A stretch of 58,512 bases of DNA from Pelomyxa schiedti (Eukaryota > Evosea > Pelobiontida > Pelomyxidae): positions 1 to 58,512 of the forward strand of contig JAHLWZ010000887.1 of the NCBI GenBank assembly GCA_020536535.1, given 5' to 3'. Shown piece by piece: positions 1-12,500 of the stretch. Every line of letters starts with the position of its first letter. Within the stretch, counting starts at the first letter, position 1. A model generated the notes under the pieces. That model had not been told where the DNA came from. It did no database searches and saw only the letters and a program-made list of their open reading frames with translations. The position numbers and the translations under genes were made by a program.

Positions 1-300
1 GAATAGGAGAATAGAGTAGAGAACAGAGAGCTTGGGAATCGCCCAAAATTGAAGGAGAATAGGAGAATAGAGTAGAGCTTGGGAATCGCCCAAATTTGAA
101 GGAGAATAGGAGAATAGAGTAGAGAACAGAGAGCTTGGGAATCGCCCAAATTGAAGGAGAATAGGAGGAGGAAGTAGAGAACACAAACATAGAGCTTGGG
201 AATCGCCCAAATTGAAGGAGAATAGGAGGCAGAGAACAACAAACATAGAGCTTGGGAATCGCCCAAATTGAAGGAGAATAGGAGGAGGAATAGGAGAATA
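1..300 (+). repeat. Minisatellite with TTGGGAATCGCCCAA core, left copy
   Basis: Five units of about 47-61 bp share the 15-nt core TTGGGAATCGCCCAA at 32-46, 79-93, 135-149, 196-210 and 252-266. The core is itself a small inverted repeat (TTGGG/CCCAA). The intervening sequence is purine-rich (GAAGGAGAATAGGAG). No coding role is evident; the short reading frames through it are low complexity. Confidence 0.93.
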
Positions 301-653
301 CGAGGTTTACGTGGCTCTTTGGTTCTTACGTGCTTTCCTTTGCTTTGCCGGAGTACGGCTTGCTGCATTGCCGGCGGTGCTGTTGCTTTCGCACTTGTCT
401 TTTGTTTTCATTTTTATTTTTCCTTATTGTTTTTTGTTATAATTTTTATTTTTCCTTATTTCCTTTTTTTGTGCCATTTTAAGATTTGGGAATTTCCCGT
501 GGTCAACCGTGACCTTGTGTTTTACATGTAACGCGACTGCGGGAACGTTGTTACTGCTGTAACCCCTAGCCTCCCCTGGATCCCAGTCTCAAAGATGGAC
601 TTGCAACAACCTAAGAAAGAATTTATTCATGTACTTTTTTTTTAGAAACTTTG
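301..653. other. Upstream region of the left kinase gene
   Basis: Between the minisatellite and the kinase start lies T-rich sequence (about 400-480) with no convincing coding frame. An 87-codon frame through it is largely phenylalanine-rich low complexity. It probably contains the promoter and 5' untranslated region. The mirror is 29233-29585. Confidence 0.4.
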
Positions 654-2972
654 ATGTTGCGCCGCGGCCTCGGTCGTGGGCGAGGTATCGGCCCGTATCC
701 CGGGGTGTCGAGTCCATCAGCGGCCGCGAACGGCGTCCTCGACTCCCCCTCTCAACCAGTCGGCGGTCGCGGTGATGGCCTCCTCCCCATCCCCCTTGGC
801 GCCACGGCGGTGAGCACGAAGCCGCGGCGGCCCATAATGCCGGTGCAGCAGGTGCAACCACTGGAGTGGTTCCCTAGAAAAGAGCAGCAGCAACAGCCAA
901 GGGTGCCTTGCGTGATATCGAGGAACTCGGACGACAGGAAAGTACTGGCGGGACTGTCTTGCTATGATTGGGTCAGTAATCGTGGTGAATTCAAGACTTT
1001 GGTCACGCAAGATCGATCGATAGGCCAACTCTCCGTTCCTCGAATCAAAGACTTGTACCATAATAACGTGTACGCCGCCGTAATCTATCTATCCTCAATC
1101 CTACCTATGTTTGTTATTACTCACTTGGATTGTTTTTATTCGTTGTTGGCGAGATACAGATACTAATCTTTATTTGACAGAGTGCGAGTGAGTTTTCAGT
1201 ATAGTTCATGGAATACATTCATTTCCTTCAAAACCCCTGAAGCTTCTGTTGCAGCCTACAAAGAGGGAAATGGCATCCTTCAACCTGTTGTTGTGATGCA
1301 GCACAGTGAAAAAGAAAGTGCATCCGCAAGTAGTGCCGCTGCTGTCCATGTTCAGCGAGCACCCCAATACCCCCCAGAGCCAAGTGGTGGCCTGCAGTCC
1401 TCTGAAGAACATGCTCGAGAACCCGTACTATCTCCACCCCCAGTACGATTTCCAGAGGATGACGCTCTGGTACTTCAACTTGAGGGCCTTGGATATGTAA
1501 TAGAATCCTGGAATGACATCAAGTTCCCCGCAGCAACAAAGGAACTGGGGCAGGGTACCTTTGGAATTGTTCTCGAAGGTTCAATGCTCTTTGTTGGGTC
1601 ACACAGTCTATTCTAATCTCATCTTAATGCAGCAAAATTGTGGGGATGCCCCGTGGCAGTGAAGATGTTGGCCCCAGAAACAACAAACGAAAAGTTCTTC
1701 CAGGAAATCAGTCTTCTAAGGCGCTGCACAGGGAATAATGTTGTTCATCTGCAAGGTACATTCCCTTGTTTCTTAGTGGGATAATCTAAAATTGGTTCCT
1801 TGCCAGGTGTCTGTGTCCATGAGGGAAGGAAGATTATCATTCTTGAGTGGTGCGACACCGACTTACGCAAGGTACTGCACAGCATTGATAAAAAAGAGCT
1901 ACCAGAGAAACTCCGAGCCCAATGGAAAGATGGCTGGCCACTAGTAATAAAGATCAAGCTTGCACTGGGAGTGGTGAGACTCCATGACTGAAAGAAGTAT
2001 TAATTTTTCTTTTTCACCAGGCTCGAGGGGTCTCCTGGCTCCATAATCACGCCAGAGTTGTGCACAGGTCTGATCATCATTTCTTTTTTTCGTTTTCTAA
2101 CTTAAAACACAGAGACCTGAAACCCGCTAATTGTCTGGTTGACGGCTACTTCACTGTTAAGGTAATTACGCCATGCAATGCGGTGCTGGCTAACGAAATT
2201 AAAAAGGTGGCAGACCTGGGATCCGGGAAGCGGTTCCCCTTTTCGTTTGAAGCTGACGAACCTCCTGGAACATGTAACAGTTCTACACTGCACAAAGATT
2301 TAGTACTAATTCCCCAAGACGAATACCTGGGACCAGAGGTAATGATAGGCGGGGTTGAAGCTACAACATACAAACTGGACGTGTATGTGCACACCAACGT
2401 GGGTATTCCTTCGTTTTAGCTCATTTTTTTTGTTCTCAGATATGCATTTGGAATGCTGTTGTACGAATTGTTGGATGAAACCCCGGTCTTCCCCGAGTAT
2501 TTCAATGGTTTGTGCGCAGAAGATTTCGAGGGTCCAAAATATTACGCGGCTGTCGATGCACTTCAGGATGCTGTGATAGGAGGCAAGAGGCCCACGGTAC
2601 CCAAAGTTGTACCTAAGGGACCCGACAAAGGGGCTTTGACTCCTCAACCTTTGGTTCGTTCCAAATTTTTTTTCCCTACCTCTAAGTTGCACTCAGATCG
2701 ATCTGATAGAGGAATGCTTGGATGCCCAGCCAGAGAAGGTACGGGCCAATTGCCAAGTTAAAACCTAACGTCACACCCAGAGGCCAACAATGGAGGGAGT
2801 TGTTTCTAGACTCGAGGCTCTCTATGCTGTGTGCAAAGAAAGTAGTGGCCTGGAGGAACATGATGTACAGGAGGAAGCTGTTGCGGTTCCAGAAGCTGAG
2901 GAAGATGTGGAACTCGTAGAAGTTGATCCAGAGATTCCCCCCGAAACCGTATGGGTTGAGGATGACGAGTAA
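654..2972 (+). CDS. Protein kinase, TKL-like (left-arm copy)
   Basis: A multi-exon gene starting at ATG 654. A Gly/Pro/Arg-rich N-terminus is followed by a kinase domain. The glycine loop GQGTFG lies just before an intron at about 1579-1632, then VAVKM carries the ATP-binding lysine. HRDLKPANCLV is split by an intron inside HR/DLK. The metal-binding motif is ADLGSG, so DLG replaces DFG. GPEVMIGG and KLDVYAFGMLLYELL follow, with the family-typical ECLDAQPEKRP near the end, then an acidic tail. All core catalytic residues are present, so activity is likely. Introns are short: 2162-2206 is 45 nt with a CTAAC motif and removes an in-frame insert between VKV and ADLG. The gene converges on an LRR-pseudokinase. 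The substrate is unknown. Confidence 0.85.
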
Positions 2973-4186
2973 CACACATGGAAAAATTCCTTTTCTCCGC
3001 CCTCGTTTTTACTCTTTTGATTTTGTGGGTTGAATTTCATTTTGGCATCGAAGTTGCGGGACCTAGGCCTTCTCCAATCAACCATTACGGGCCTAATTAG
3101 GAGGATGGTTTTAGTGAGTGTTGGAGCATAGGTCCCAGGCATGGAAGTTTCCTCTGGAATTCCTACAGATGTGTTGAATATTGGAGTGAACTGTCCCCTT
3201 GCCACTGTGGTGCTGTAGACAGCCCTATCCACCTTGATTCTTGTGGTTTGGTGTGGATTCACTAGGCTGCTTTGGTTCACCGCTGTTGCTGTTGAAAAAG
3301 CTGTTGCTACTACTATGGGAGGGAGGGGAAACTCCAGTTCAACGAGTGAATAGAGTGGATCGACCACTTGGTGGACCAGAGTTCCTGCAATGATTGAAAA
3401 ATTATTATATAAGTGCCGCAAAATGAAAAGGAGGAGTAGAGAGGTGCATACCAAAGTTCCATACATCTGCTTTAGGATAACCACGAAGCTCAGGGCCCGG
3501 AAAGAAGTTGTTACTGTTCCGTTGTTTCGCAGCACTCTGTGACAGCTGACCCAAATGAGCAATCTTGTTTGTGTTGGTTGATTTATGAAGAAACCTCTTA
3601 CCTTGGGGGAATTGTGAGAGGAAACGGTTCAGTGAGTGGCACCAAGTTCCCTAGTGTAGTTGACAACATTGTCATGCTTTGGGATCTCCTTCAAGACAGA
3701 GATCACTGGCATCACTTGTTCTGCTACTGTCTGAGACATACCTTTAGTATGAAAACAGACTTGCTGCTGACGAAGCATGGGAAAAATGGATGTCCAATAA
3801 TTTGTTCGTCGAATCCTTAAGAGAAATGAGATCCGAAAAGAAACTGGATACCCAAGTTCCATGCTATCCAGGTTCTTCTCAGATTTCTTGTGCATTTTGA
3901 ACGAATGTTGTATATAAATTACAGGGAAATGGGCTTCCATGCTTCTGGGTTCAGGGATTTTCTGGTCATCCAGTAGAACATTGCAGATGTTGGCTTGGAA
4001 CAGCCACGGCGGCAGATTCAAGATTGGGTTATCACGAAGGTCCAACTTTTGGCAAGTGATTCCTGCAATTTGCTCTGGAACAGACTCCAAATTCAGGTGG
4101 GAAAGGTCCAACGTCTTGGTAGACTCTAGATTTTCACCTTGTGACCTACTAAAGGGGAGGGAAAGGAAAATGGGAACAAGAAACAT
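2822..4186 (-). CDS. LRR-pseudokinase (left-arm copy)
   Basis: Multi-exon gene, minus strand. The N-terminal part has leucine-rich repeats (TLDLSHLNLESVPEQI, KLDLRDNPILNLPPWLF). A kinase-like region follows: VISVLKEIPKHDNVV resembles the helix-C segment, KIAHLGQ sits where DFG is expected, and FFPGPELRGYPKADVWNFG matches the APE to subdomain IX region. The HRD catalytic loop is missing and HLG replaces DFG, so it is probably a pseudokinase. Exon joins of about 36-41 nt restore the frame. The 5' end is unresolved and may extend toward 4360, because a pyrimidine tract and AG sit just at the visible start. The 3' end of the open frame overlaps the convergent kinase by about 150 nt; the true stop may be earlier. 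Confidence 0.65.
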
Positions 4187-4685
4187 GGAAGAGCCTCATG
4201 CCATTCAGAGGGATTTGAAACAAGTCAATGAGCCACTGTGCACACATGTTCTTCCTGATTACATTATCACGGAGGTGGAACAACAGGCAATTCTTTTTTG
4301 GTCTGATGTGGGGGTACCGCTAGCCAAACTGCCAAATTATCCACTTCAAACACGTTATATTAACAATCTCCGGCTGCGTTCAGAGGGGGGGTTCGTTGGC
4401 ACAGCACCGGCTGTGCTTGACAATCCACGCAACGCACGAGGAGCACAGCAGCCCCCCAGCTTCACTTAAATGAGGCGGTGCGAACCGATATCGTACCGCC
4501 GCGCATGAGCCCGCGGCACACGAGAGTCGTACAAAGGGGTAGGAGCGCCACGGCCCCTCAAGCAACTCGTGGATTGTTGGTGTTTCGGCGGATCCAATCG
4601 GGAAAACGAAACGAAACAGGGACGTTTTTTCAGTCTCAGGGAATTGTGATGCACACAAGTGGTAAGGTGGTGAGATGCAATGACA
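4187..4685. other. Gap between LRR-pseudokinase and ACBD6-like genes
   Basis: About 500 bp containing short open frames on both strands, none recognisable. On the minus strand a stretch at about 4190-4320 reads like a possible upstream exon of the LRR-pseudokinase (it includes NMCAQWLIDLFQIP), but I could not join it in frame. The remainder probably holds 3' UTR and promoter sequence. The mirror is 25201-25699. Confidence 0.35.
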
Positions 4686-5778
4686 TTAAGAGAGGTCCTC
4701 GAGGTCAAGTGCCAGGCAACCATCGGAGTCAGGAATTGTTTTGTCCAAACCGTCCACTGTCAGAAGGTATTCTGTGAGCTCCTTGTGGCCACAGGATACA
4801 CTGTAGTGTAGTGCGGTTTGTCCATCAGAATCCTAGGGGATAGGAAACATTCCTTACGGTGAAAAAAAAAATGAGGTGTTACCTGGTGATTTACGTTGGC
4901 CCCTCTCCGCAACAGTTCTTTCACAAGATTCAAATGTCCGCGGTCGGCAGCCCACAAAAGAGGTGTCCTGTCTTCATCATCTGTGGCGTCTACTTCAGCT
5001 CCTTCCTTGTCCAGGAACTCAATTACTCGTGCCACATCGCCTTCACTCGAATAGTGGAAGATGTCTCTATATCAATTAGTACAATCTTCAGTGCTTGTCA
5101 TACTTTTCCACAGTGTCATCCTCTTTTGGTTTGCTGAAAACTATCCATGTACTTCTCTTTGGTGCCTGTAAGGTACATAAACATGTAAATAGTAGAAGTG
5201 AATACAACTTGTGAAGTTTCAGTTTGGCAAGCTGAGGCAGATTCTGCTGAGGAAGTTGTATTTGAGGTTTGAGCGATAGGTTTTGGTGCTGGTGAAAATG
5301 TTTCAACAAATTCAATGTACTTTTGCATTGCTACTTCCGTTGGCATACTGCCCAGACCTTTCCAAGCATCCCTAATTAAGGGTTAGCGAGTCTGTGCCAA
5401 CAAATAATAAAAATGTCCATTTATTAGAGCACTATATAAAGTGCCATACTTACCACTTTGCCTTTCCGGCAAAGTCGAAGTAACCACTCGGCCTAGGAGT
5501 ATTGACAGCACCGACAGTGGCCTACTATCCTTGGTTAAAAAAAAAAAAAAAAGCCTCGTGCACTTAACTACGCATCAACGTCGGCGTAGAGAGTAGGAAA
5601 TATGTGCATCACAGTACAGGTGCCGTACCTGTTTGTAAAGCGAATACATTGTCAACCTCTGATCATTTGACAGTGGTTCCGTGCATGCCCCGGCACGCTT
5701 TGCCGTTTCTTCAAACACCACAGATAAACATGCATCCACAGCACTCCCACTCACAACACCTCCTCCCGCAGTGCTCAT
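4686..5778 (-). CDS. ACBD6: ACBD6-like acyl-CoA-binding ankyrin protein (left copy)
   Basis: The N-terminal acyl-CoA-binding domain reads NDQRLTMYSLYKQ, then NTPRPSGYFDFAGKAKW joined by a phase-correct intron to DAWKGLGSM and VAMQKYIEFVE. These are the classic ACBP signatures. After a Ser/Thr/Gln-rich linker come ankyrin repeats: DDEDRTPLLWAADRGHLNLV, then DGQTALHYSVSCGHKELTEY. ACBP plus C-terminal ankyrins is the ACBD6 architecture, known in animals and plants to bind long-chain acyl-CoA and to assist N-myristoylation. Four introns are inferred. The start ATG lies just downstream of an A/T-rich tract. The gene is followed head-to-tail by the LRR-pseudokinase. Confidence 0.88.
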
Positions 5779-5849
5779 CGACAAAGTTTTTTTTTATATA
5801 AAAAATGGCTTAATTCTTTAACATAACTTTTAGTCCGTCCTGTAGCTAT

Positions 5850-6736
5850 TCAGGTTGTGGACAGTGCGGGTCCTCTGGTGCTACGTGCGGTGGAGAATAC
5901 TGTGGTGATGCGGACCGTCTTGGTGGTGGGCACTGGGCTGAATCCTAGTTGGAATTGGCAGCCCAATGCCCACCTTGGTGTCTGAGGCTTCAAGGTGAGT
6001 GTTTGTTGGTCTATGACACAGCAGATTGGCCCCAGCTTCTTGTTGGTGTCGCCCCAGCCTGTGATGTACATGGGCACTATGACGGTCTGTGCGTGATAGG
6101 GTAGAAGAACAGACCAACGGTCTCGGCCTTAGAGTTCACTTTCACTAACGCCCTCAGGTCCATTCCTGGGAGAGCAACAACGCCACTCCCAATCACTGCC
6201 CACATCCACTACAGGAACATTGACCCTCTCCGAAACGAAAACTACACTAAATTAGCTTCAATCAACAAAGGTGAGTACAAACCTTCATGTACAGCGTACC
6301 AGAACTTAAAACAGACACTTCAGCCACTACGAACATCGTTAAAATCCAATAAACTAATTGAACATTGGTGGGATTCTCGTCACACTCGATGCACAGCTTG
6401 TTCAAGATGGCAGTGGTGGGTGCTGGTGCAGTCACACCTAATGAAGACGAGGTTGACAATCCGCGCCAGAACCAACATTGGTAGGTCAAGAGTGTGTTTC
6501 CCTGTTACGTCAAGTAAGTGCTTTCATAAAGAAACCGTACATACCTTTTCCACTTATGAACGTGTTCGAGGAAGTGATCTATGTGTGTAGAACTGCACAA
6601 GTACAACTTTTTAGCACACGCAACAGTCTCCCTCTCTGGAAGATCTGCGTCGTCACTGGCGAGCAGGCATAGCACATGAGGTACTATCGCGTAGGAGCAG
6701 TTCGACGTCGTTACGCCGTGAAGGTGGCCAGACCAG
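5850..6736 (-). CDS. Unrecognised multi-exon gene (left copy)
   Basis: Several protein-like segments lie in order on the minus strand. These are an exon with CLLASDDADLPERETVA and HIDHFLEHVHKWKR ending at a GTATGT donor, one with AILNKLCIECDENPTNVQL, one with VVALPGMDLRALVKVNSKAE, and one with VPMYITGWGDTNKKLGPICC. Phase-compatible short introns can join them but the exact model is uncertain, and a start codon was not settled. I do not recognise the family. The gene is divergent from the ART-SEL1 gene, probably sharing its promoter, and runs head-to-tail into the ACBD6-like gene. Confidence 0.45.
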
Positions 6737-6843
6737 TTGGTTTTTGTTTCCAGTAAAACAGGCAACGAGAAAAAACGAAAAAATTCTTTCGCTTCGACCG
6801 TCGGTCGGCCGACCGTAAGTAAGAGGTTGTTGTAGATCTGACA

Positions 6844-9507
6844 ATGAGCAACAAGGTGGTTGTAGGGGGTGGCGGCCATAAGGGCGCTGAGGCCGAGAGG
6901 ATGCGGAAGACCCTCGTGATTGGCGAGCACGAGAACCCACTCAAGACACTCGGTGACATAACAAAACTCTACCCCCGCGATTATGCCCCTCCCGCGACAT
7001 TGTCTCTGTCACTCAAGGAGACGACGATCCCGGACTTGGATCTGGTGTGCGCGTGTTTCGTATTTCGTATTTTTTTTTTACGCAGCACTTGAACTCCGAA
7101 ACGTTAACTTCTTTTTGGTTTAGGTTGTTGCAGAGTGCATCAAAACAGCTCAAGTTTGCGCATCCACTTTTCCGCAGTTAAGTCTGGAGCACGGTAGTTC
7201 TATTTCTTTGTTATTACAGTCTTTTTTTAAAATATCATTATTACAGGGGCAGCTGTGGCATTGTACTTCTTTGATTTTGGAAATACCACAGATGAAAACC
7301 CATATTGTATTTTGAACAAAGCACTGATAACCCGCAATATGTTGCAGCTGAGGCGGTGGAGAAGTTACATCTTCCTTTTATTGCAATCAATCAGGTTACT
7401 TCCTCGCTTCACTCCTCCTGGAACCGTTCTATTCCGCGGAATTTCTGAGCGTGTGCTACTTGATGCTGGACATTATGCAAAAGGTGAAATACACTCTTCA
7501 ACAAAAAAGTAACCCAAATCAGGAAATAAGATCATGTGGCATACATTCTGCTCGGTATCAACTGACATGAATGCTACAAAAAACTACTTGGTCACTTCAA
7601 GTGGAAACTGTGACGGCACCCTTTTTATCATCCATAATGCTTGGGGTTATGATGTCACTCCCTATGCTGGAAGTTCTTCTCAAGGTTTCTTCTTTGTCCG
7701 GTTTCCATTTTCATGACCCCAGCCAGAAATTCTTCTTGAGCCAGAGTCAACATTTGAAGTAGGAGAAATAGTGGATACAGGTTTGATTGTTATTGATTTA
7801 GTGATGGTTGGCTCCTCTCTCCTTCTTTCCGATATGGTTTCGTCCTTTCCTGCTCAACAACCTGCTGTCCCTTCTGCATCTGCCTCTGTGGCTTCCCCTC
7901 CACCCTCTGCACCAGTGGTATCCCCTCCACCAACATTAACAACACCGGCACCAACCCAAAAAGAAAAAAGAAGACCGCATACCTCAAAGCAACTAGTTGT
8001 GCATGCACTGCTTCACTGGGAAGCGAGTAAAATCAAAGAGTGCATCAAATCAGTTGAAAAGGCTGCCTCTCGTCAGAAATCTCTATACCTTCCAGCGATT
8101 ATGATATACAGAGCTGTGGTTCTACAAGTTGGAGAGAAGCACCTTGGGATAGACCCCCCACAAAGTCTGCAGTCAGTTACACCCTTGAGGGAAGAGCCAT
8201 TCAAACACCTCATTGAAAAACTACAACGTGATGGCGATGTTTTCTTGTCAGAAGGCGCAGAAATTTCCAATGAGTTGGAAGTGCTTTATCCACAGTTCTC
8301 AAACACCTCCGTTTCATACTTTGTTGGAATGTGGTCATACTATGTACAGAAGGAATTTGATTCCGCTTATCACATTTTCCACCGCCTGTCACGCATCAAC
8401 CATCCACCATCAATGAACAGCTGTGCACTCATGCTCGAGAAAGGGGAAGGTACAGAACTCAAACAAAGAAAGGCCGCTGTGCTTTTCACAAAGGCCACTG
8501 CCGCGGGGCATGCTGGTGCTACTGTAAACCTTGGCTTATGCTACTGGACAGGAAATGGTGTTGAAATGGATGCCACTCGCACAGAGAATCTTCTACAACA
8601 AGCCGGTGATGTGGGGCACACTGGAGCGCATTATTTACTTGCCATGCTTCTTATCAGTAACGGAAATCCTGCTCAACGGCCCCGCGCAGTTTCCCTGTTG
8701 CAAATGTGTGCCAACAGCGCAGATAGTCATGCAATGGAAACTGTTGGGGATCTTTACAGTGACGACACCTATCTCCCCAGAAATGCAGAGGAGGCATGTG
8801 AATGGTATAAACGGGCCTCTGCTCTTGGAAACGCAAGTGCCACTTATAAACTTGGGCTTATGTATGAGAGGGAGTACCTCGATCTTCCTGCCTGTTACGA
8901 ACAGTATCTAAAAGCGGCGCAAATGGGCAACTTTGACGCCCTATCTCAAATTGGGTGGTGCAATGAACACGGCTTTGTAGTTCCCCAGGACACCACTACC
9001 GCATTTAGACTATACCAGGAGGCTGCCACCGGAGGCAGTAACTGTGGCCTCTACCAGCTAGCTCTCTGCTATGAAAAGGGAGTTGGAACACCAGTGGACC
9101 TCGAAGAGTCCCGCAGGATGCTTGGCCTTGCTGCCGCCGCCGGTAACCAGCTCGCAAAAGAAAAAATTGCTGCGCAAGCCACCCAAGTACCCACACCAAC
9201 ACAAACAACAACCGCGGCACCGGTACCAACCCAACCAAGCCCAACTCCCGCAACAACACATCCAACGCCAACAACCGCAGCTTCTGCGGCAAATGCAGAG
9301 AAGCCCGCAGCAAAGACTCCAGGCTGGCTGGAGTGGCTCAACGCGGTCGTGGGAACAGAAACCTCAACCTCTCATGCGGCACCTCCACCAAAGCCGGCCC
9401 ACCCACCACCAAAACCTTCATCAGACGTTCTGCTACAAAACGAACTGAATGACATTGCCTCAGGAACAGGTGGGTGGATAAACACATTGAAGTCTGTGTT
9501 CTTTTAG
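6844..9507 (+). CDS. ADP-ribosyltransferase-SEL1 repeat fusion (left copy)
   Basis: Starts at ATG 6844 and has short introns in the 5' half. The N-terminal half resembles an arginine-type ADP-ribosyltransferase (R-S-E class): PPGTVLFRGIS supplies the arginine, FCSVSTDMNAT resembles the S-T-S strand, and, after an intron that restores the frame, SSSQEILLEPESTFEVGEI matches the catalytic-Glu strand. The residue two before that Glu is Ser rather than Glu or Gln, so activity or target choice may differ. After a Pro/Thr-rich linker, about six or seven SEL1-like TPRs follow (for example AGATVNLGLCYWTGNGVEMD, ASATYKLGLMYEREY, GLYQLALCYEKGVGTP). A second Pro/Thr-rich tail ends the protein. Known ARTs modify proteins using NAD; SEL1 repeats bind proteins. 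The gene is convergent with STAT, 73 bp away. Confidence 0.75.
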
Positions 9508-9580
9508 AAATGGTGTAACAGATAAGGATTGCTTTTTTTTTTTTAATTGTTTCCCTATTGGCATTAAATAGATAGTAAAA

Positions 9581-12500
9581 CTACTCTGTATCGTCCTTCA
9601 AAGGTTTTCTGTGGTGGGTGAGCCTTCTGATATGCCGGAATGCAACAGTCTTGTCTGTGAGGCGATACTGCTGAGGCGGGAGGGGTGCCAGTTGGAAAAT
9701 GGGTGTGGTTGTAGTGCTTGGTGTTGAAGGGATTGATTCGGGGCTGAATTCTCCTATGCTGTTGTTGTCTGTGTGGTCTGTGGTGTCTTTGGTTGTTGGT
9801 GTTGGTGCAGGCGTCGGTGTGCTGGGATTTTGTTGGAGTGGTGCTGGAGCTGTTTGGGTGTCTTGGAGACGGTGAAGCCAGCTGCTTTGCAGGACTTTTT
9901 CAGTGACCTTGATGTCAGACATTGGGTCCCGTTCATCAAGGAGGTAACACTGCACAAACTGTTAGTTGAAGGGGTTGGTACCGAAAAACATGCCTGTTCT
10001 ATGGTGTGCATTGGAGACACAAAAGCCACTACAAGCTCTCCAGGATCAGCCCAACTGAACCGGAGGAGGAATGTGCCAACGGGACTGCAGCTGAGCATTT
10101 CGTTGGCATTATCTCGTGAAGTAAACCCTGACACTAATTGGGGGTCTTTGCTATCCCAAACAAAAGGAATCTGAATGTGTTGGTAAATACAAGAAATGTC
10201 AATAGTTCTGGTACCTTTTTTATTTGGGAGGCTGTTCTTGTTAGCCACAACAGTAGATCAGAAAACTCGCCTGTGGAAAGACTTATTGGGCAAACACGTA
10301 CGCGGTCTTTTACCTGTCTCTTCGATTTGCCTTAGGGAGTGTAGATCCGCTGGGGAGAGTTTGCGCTTTACAGTCCCACAAGTTTGTTCAAATAACTCCA
10401 CAAGTTCCTGTTCTCGCTGGGAAGACCAGTGACCAAAGTGCTGCAAAATTATGAGAATAGGAATTTTGGCTGTGAAGGTTACCAGGGTATTTTCTGGATT
10501 GAACATAGACAATCTTGCCATCTTAGGGTTTTGCCCAAAGAGGTTTAGGCCGGGGGAAACAAAGGTAAAACTGCAAGGAGGTGTATTGTTCTGGGGGGAG
10601 CTGCTCTCCAGCAACTCCTGCCTTGTATTTTCTGTGGCAAAAGTCATATGTGGCGAGTTACTGCTCTGCTGTATTTGTTGGTGTGGTGATGATGTGTGCT
10701 GAGATACAACTGGGAGAAATTTAGTTTGTGTTGTGGGAGACCCTGTCTTTACTTCTGATTGGGGAACGACAGATGATAAAGGGGCTTGCACTTTTTGAGC
10801 TTGGTCCGGGAGGACTTGTTGTTGGGGGCCATGCAAATCCTGGCGTGCAGTCTCTTGAGGGGATAAAGGGTGAATATGACTTTGCTGTTGCGGTATTGGG
10901 GCAGCGGGGGATCCGTGGAAGGCTTGTGACAGTGGGGGATTATTGTTACATGGAATTTGTGGTGAAGCTTGGTAATGTGAGTGTTGTGTAAAGTCTGACT
11001 GGTATGGCTGGAAAATTGTATCTGAGGGAGCTTGAATAGATTTCAGACCTTGCGGTTGTTCGTTCATGTTCAATGTAGGCTGTGTTGATAGAAAATATGT
11101 CGAGGGAGTCTCCGCCAGATATTGTGGGAAGAGGTCTGTGTCAAATGATAGGGGTAGTACTGGTTGGAACTGAGTTGATGATAAACCCAACTCATTCTGT
11201 TGTTGCCCAAAAAAAGGTGACGACACAAAAGAAAACGTTTGATTCTGCTGCTGTACGGATGGGGGAGCCATCATTGTGGTTGTGGGTGTGTTTGCAACAG
11301 GGAAGAACCCAGAAGGGTTTGATGATGGAAGCTGGTCAACAGGTTGGAATGTTGCAGGTAAAAAGGTTGGTGTGGCCGCTTGCTTAGTTGGAGTGAATGG
11401 TGGAGGAATCCCTCCTGTTGGTAAAACTACATACTCAGGTGAATGATGGCCATGTTGTGTGAGTGTATGTGTGTTTTGCGAAAAGCATGAATGCTGACTA
11501 TTGTGGCAGTTTGAGTGTAAGTGACACTGGCATGGTTGGGGTTCATTAGGATTGTAGCTTGGCTTACGGTTCATTTTGTGTGTTGGATTATGTCGATGTG
11601 ACACGGGTGTGCATGCCAACACAGAATCTAGAGCCGAATTAATCCCTGCAGTCTGCAAAAGAAATTGACATACCAATTTTCTTTTGCTTGGAAAATGTTC
11701 TAACTGGGAAGTCTGTGGTCAATAAAAGCTGGTCCTTATAGTTAAGGTAGAATCTCACTATAGTCGAATGTTAGCACCAAATGGCAGCGGGAGGAGCGTA
11801 CATTTCCATACTGCTCCTCTGCCTGCACTCAGAATGCATATCCTAGGAAAGACAGCGACACCTTCTTCATTCACTGGAACGGGGTCTCTGGATATTGTAA
11901 GAAAAAAGAAAAAAAAAAAAAAAAGAGAGAAATGTACCCTCCCCTGATCAAGTCATTTTCAAATTTCTCTACAGGTGGTGAGGCAGCACCAGGTTCAGGC
12001 TTGCATGTAGTTATCAAGCAACAACCCATGAACAGAAAAGGCTGTATGTGAGTTGCAACAATAAAAGAAAAGTCTCCCTGCAGTAACCACCTTCATTAAG
12101 GTAAAGATAGACATACCCCACCCATGCACCACAAAGATTAAAAAGAAAAACCATGTGGGAAGATTTCAATACCTGAACTAAGACAGAGAATTTATAGGTT
12201 GACGAGCCACCCTTGAGAACACAAGACCCATCCTTCATCTGAGAAAAAGGGTACTCAATCACACTTAGGCTAGACCAGATAATTAGAGGGAGAAGCTTTG
12301 GGCAAGAAAAAGTGGGGTTTTTAAATAAAAAAAAAAAAAAAAAAAAAAAAAGAAGAAGAAGGAACACTACAAACCTGCATGCTCGGATATATTCTAACAC
12401 ATCACTGATAAGGTTCTCGCCAGACAGACGTCCTCCACCCTCACACATTTGCGGTTCAATTGAAGGAGCGAGGCCAAACGTCGGGGCCGAAAGGCGGGGA

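Noticed and set aside
1-300. CRISPR array
   Set aside because: The spacing is irregular and short, the intervening sequence is repeated rather than unique, and the genome is eukaryotic.
9069-9341. Hydrophobic Ala/Val-rich frames opposite the ART-SEL1 tail
   Set aside because: They are antisense shadows of the Pro/Thr-rich C-terminal tail.
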